Of a stretch of DNA of 64,000 bases, positions 62,815-64,000 are shown in pieces. Positions within the stretch are counted from its first letter, which is position 1. The number at the start of each line of letters is the position of its first letter. The translations under genes and the position numbers were made by a program. The notes under the pieces are model-generated. The model was not told the origin of the DNA. It made no database searches and worked only from the letters and a program-made list of their open reading frames with translations. Origin of the DNA: Imperialibacter sp964351395 (GTDB lineage: Bacteria; Bacteroidota; Bacteroidia; Cytophagales; Cyclobacteriaceae); the NCBI GenBank assembly GCA_964351395.1, contig CAYGOF010000021.1, positions 22,221 to 86,220 of the forward strand, given 5' to 3'.

Positions 62815-64000
62815 ATGGCAAAAGCAAACTTTGATCGTTCTAAACCCCACGTTAATATTGGTACCATCGGTCACGTTGACCACGGTAAAACCACGTTGAC
62901 TGCTGCTATTTCTGCAGTTCTTGCGGGTAAAGGACTGGCCGAAATTAAAGACTTCTCAGCGATCGACAACGCTCCTGAAGAAAAAGAAAGAGGTATTACT
63001 ATCAATACTTCACACATCGAGTACCAAACTGAAAAGAGACACTACGCTCACGTGGATTGTCCTGGTCACGCTGACTATGTGAAAAACATGGTGACTGGTG
63101 CGGCTCAAATGGACGGAGCGATCATCGTAGTTGCTGCGACAGACGGACCAATGCCTCAAACAAGAGAGCACATCCTTCTTTCTCGCCAGGTAGGTGTTCC
63201 AGCGCTTGTGGTTTTTATGAACAAAGTCGATTTGGTTGATGATCCAGAACTTCTCGAACTTGTTGAAATGGAAATCAGAGAACTTCTTACTTACTATGAC
63301 TTCCCAGGTGACACTATTCCTGTTATTCAGGGGTCAGCACTTGGTGCGCTTAACGGCGAAGCTAAGTGGGTCGCTAAAGTTGAAGAGCTAATGACTGCTG
63401 TGGATGAGCATATTCCACTTCCTGAAAGAGCTATCGACAAAGACTTCCTTATGCCTGTTGAAGACGTTTTCTCGATCACTGGTCGTGGTACCGTTGCAAC
63501 TGGTAGAATTGAAAGAGGCGTAACTAATACAGGTGATGCAGTTGACATCATCGGTATGGGTGCTGAAGGACTTAAGTCTACCATCACTGGTGTGGAAATG
63601 TTCCGTAAAATCCTAGATAGAGGTGAAGCTGGCGACAACGTTGGTCTACTCCTTAGAGGTATTGAGAAGAGCCAGATTCGTCGTGGTATGATCATCTGTA
63701 AGCCAGGTTCAGTGAAACCTCACGCTCACTTCAAAGCCGAAGTTTACGTTCTTTCGAAAGAAGAAGGTGGTCGTCACACTCCTTTCTTCAACAGATACAG
63801 ACCTCAGTTCTATTTGAGAACTACTGACGTAACTGGTGAGATTACTCTTCCTGCTAACGTAGAAATGGTAATGCCTGGTGATAACATCACTATTGAAGTG
63901 AAGTTGCTTAACCCTGTTGCCCTTGAAAAAGGCCTTAGATTTGCCATCAGAGAAGGTGGTAGAACTGTAGGATCAGGTCAGGTTACTGAAATTCTAGACT
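62815..64000 (+). CDS. tuf: Elongation factor Tu (stop codon just outside window)
   Basis: 395 codons from ATG 62815 to the last complete codon, plus one base (T). GTPase motifs: GHVDHGKTT, DCPGHADY-type region (VDCPGHADYVKNM) and NKVDL. The final residues TEILD fit the usual C-terminus, so only the stop codon is missing. EF-Tu delivers aminoacyl-tRNA to the ribosome. Three tRNA genes lie directly upstream; in Bacteroidota secE and nusG usually follow. Confidence 0.97.
   Translation, partial: MAKANFDRSKPHVNIGTIGHVDHGKTTLTAAISAVLAGKGLAEIKDFSAIDNAPEEKERGITINTSHIEYQTEKRHYAHVDCPGHADYVKNMVTGAAQMDGAIIVVAATDGPMPQTREHILLSRQVGVPALVVFMNKVDLVDDPELLELVEMEIRELLTYYDFPGDTIPVIQGSALGALNGEAKWVAKVEELMTAVDEHIPLPERAIDKDFLMPVEDVFSITGRGTVATGRIERGVTNTGDAVDIIGMGAEGLKSTITGVEMFRKILDRGEAGDNVGLLLRGIEKSQIRRGMIICKPGSVKPHAHFKAEVYVLSKEEGGRHTPFFNRYRPQFYLRTTDVTGEITLPANVEMVMPGDNITIEVKLLNPVALEKGLRFAIREGGRTVGSGQVTEILD

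Noticed and set aside
62815..64000. Minus-strand frame inside tuf (63327-63695)
   Set aside because: Shadow of the highly biased EF-Tu codons; the plus strand is clearly the coding one.

Overview
The window is a chromosomal segment of a Bacteroidota bacterium, most likely of the order Cytophagales; the order is inference and I cannot name the species. The phylum call rests on several things. There are two large surface proteins built of SprB-type repeats with type IX secretion (T9SS) sorting tails. TPR-containing LytS-like histidine kinases are paired with LytTR regulators. Promoters of the Bacteroidota form (TTTG, 19 bases, TAnnTTTG) precede the tRNA cluster and, with a weaker upstream box, ahcY. 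The FtsH, RsfS, BirA and NadD sequences also look like those of this phylum.

Layout. 1-7.6 kb is an accessory region: three beta-lactamase-fold serine hydrolases (the first cut by the window edge), two small beta-barrel proteins, a lipoprotein alpha/beta hydrolase, a CPBP membrane protease, a DUF6326-like membrane protein, a cupin, and a fragment of a second cupin gene. 7.8-9.7 kb holds a DUF4386-like membrane protein and the compact set TIGR03643/DUF2805, flavin reductase, DUF2256. 9.7-10.4 kb is largely non-coding, with a tiny lysine-rich ORF and a 47-bp tandem repeat. 10.4-18 kb carries a PAF-acetylhydrolase-like enzyme, an rRNA-modification block on the minus strand (RsmF-like methyltransferase, RluE-like pseudouridine synthase), a hotdog thioesterase, an M24 peptidase and an exported endonuclease/exonuclease/phosphatase-family lipoprotein.

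18.2-32.1 kb is the most striking part. The same three-gene module, TPR histidine kinase, LytTR response regulator, giant SprB-repeat T9SS protein, occurs twice in a row. The adhesin-like proteins have unrelated N-terminal heads (a right-handed beta-helix versus an FG-GAP-like propeller) on similar repeat stalks. Their last ~200 bp plus terminator are almost identical. Each kinase gene and each adhesin gene is preceded by short direct repeats, mostly phased at 20-21 bp or twice that, as expected for LytTR binding.

32.1-46.7 kb: a Tat-exported Gfo/Idh/MocA oxidoreductase, a FabZ-like dehydratase, an A+T-rich membrane coiled-coil protein of unknown function beside an orphan DUF433 antitoxin-like gene, then plsC, gatC and a 999-aa membrane-TPR protein. 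A LysR regulator is divergent from a complete histidine-utilisation set hutH-hutU-hutI-hutG (histidine to glutamate plus formamide).

47-64 kb is mostly housekeeping: a TolC-like channel, an LpxH-like phosphatase, ftsH, rsfS, birA, ahcY, an ECF sigma factor with a zinc-finger anti-sigma-like protein, gmk, nadD, frr, pyrH, a biotin carboxyl carrier protein and an M1 aminopeptidase. Last come tRNA-Tyr, tRNA-Gly, tRNA-Thr and tuf, whose coding sequence runs to the last base of the window.
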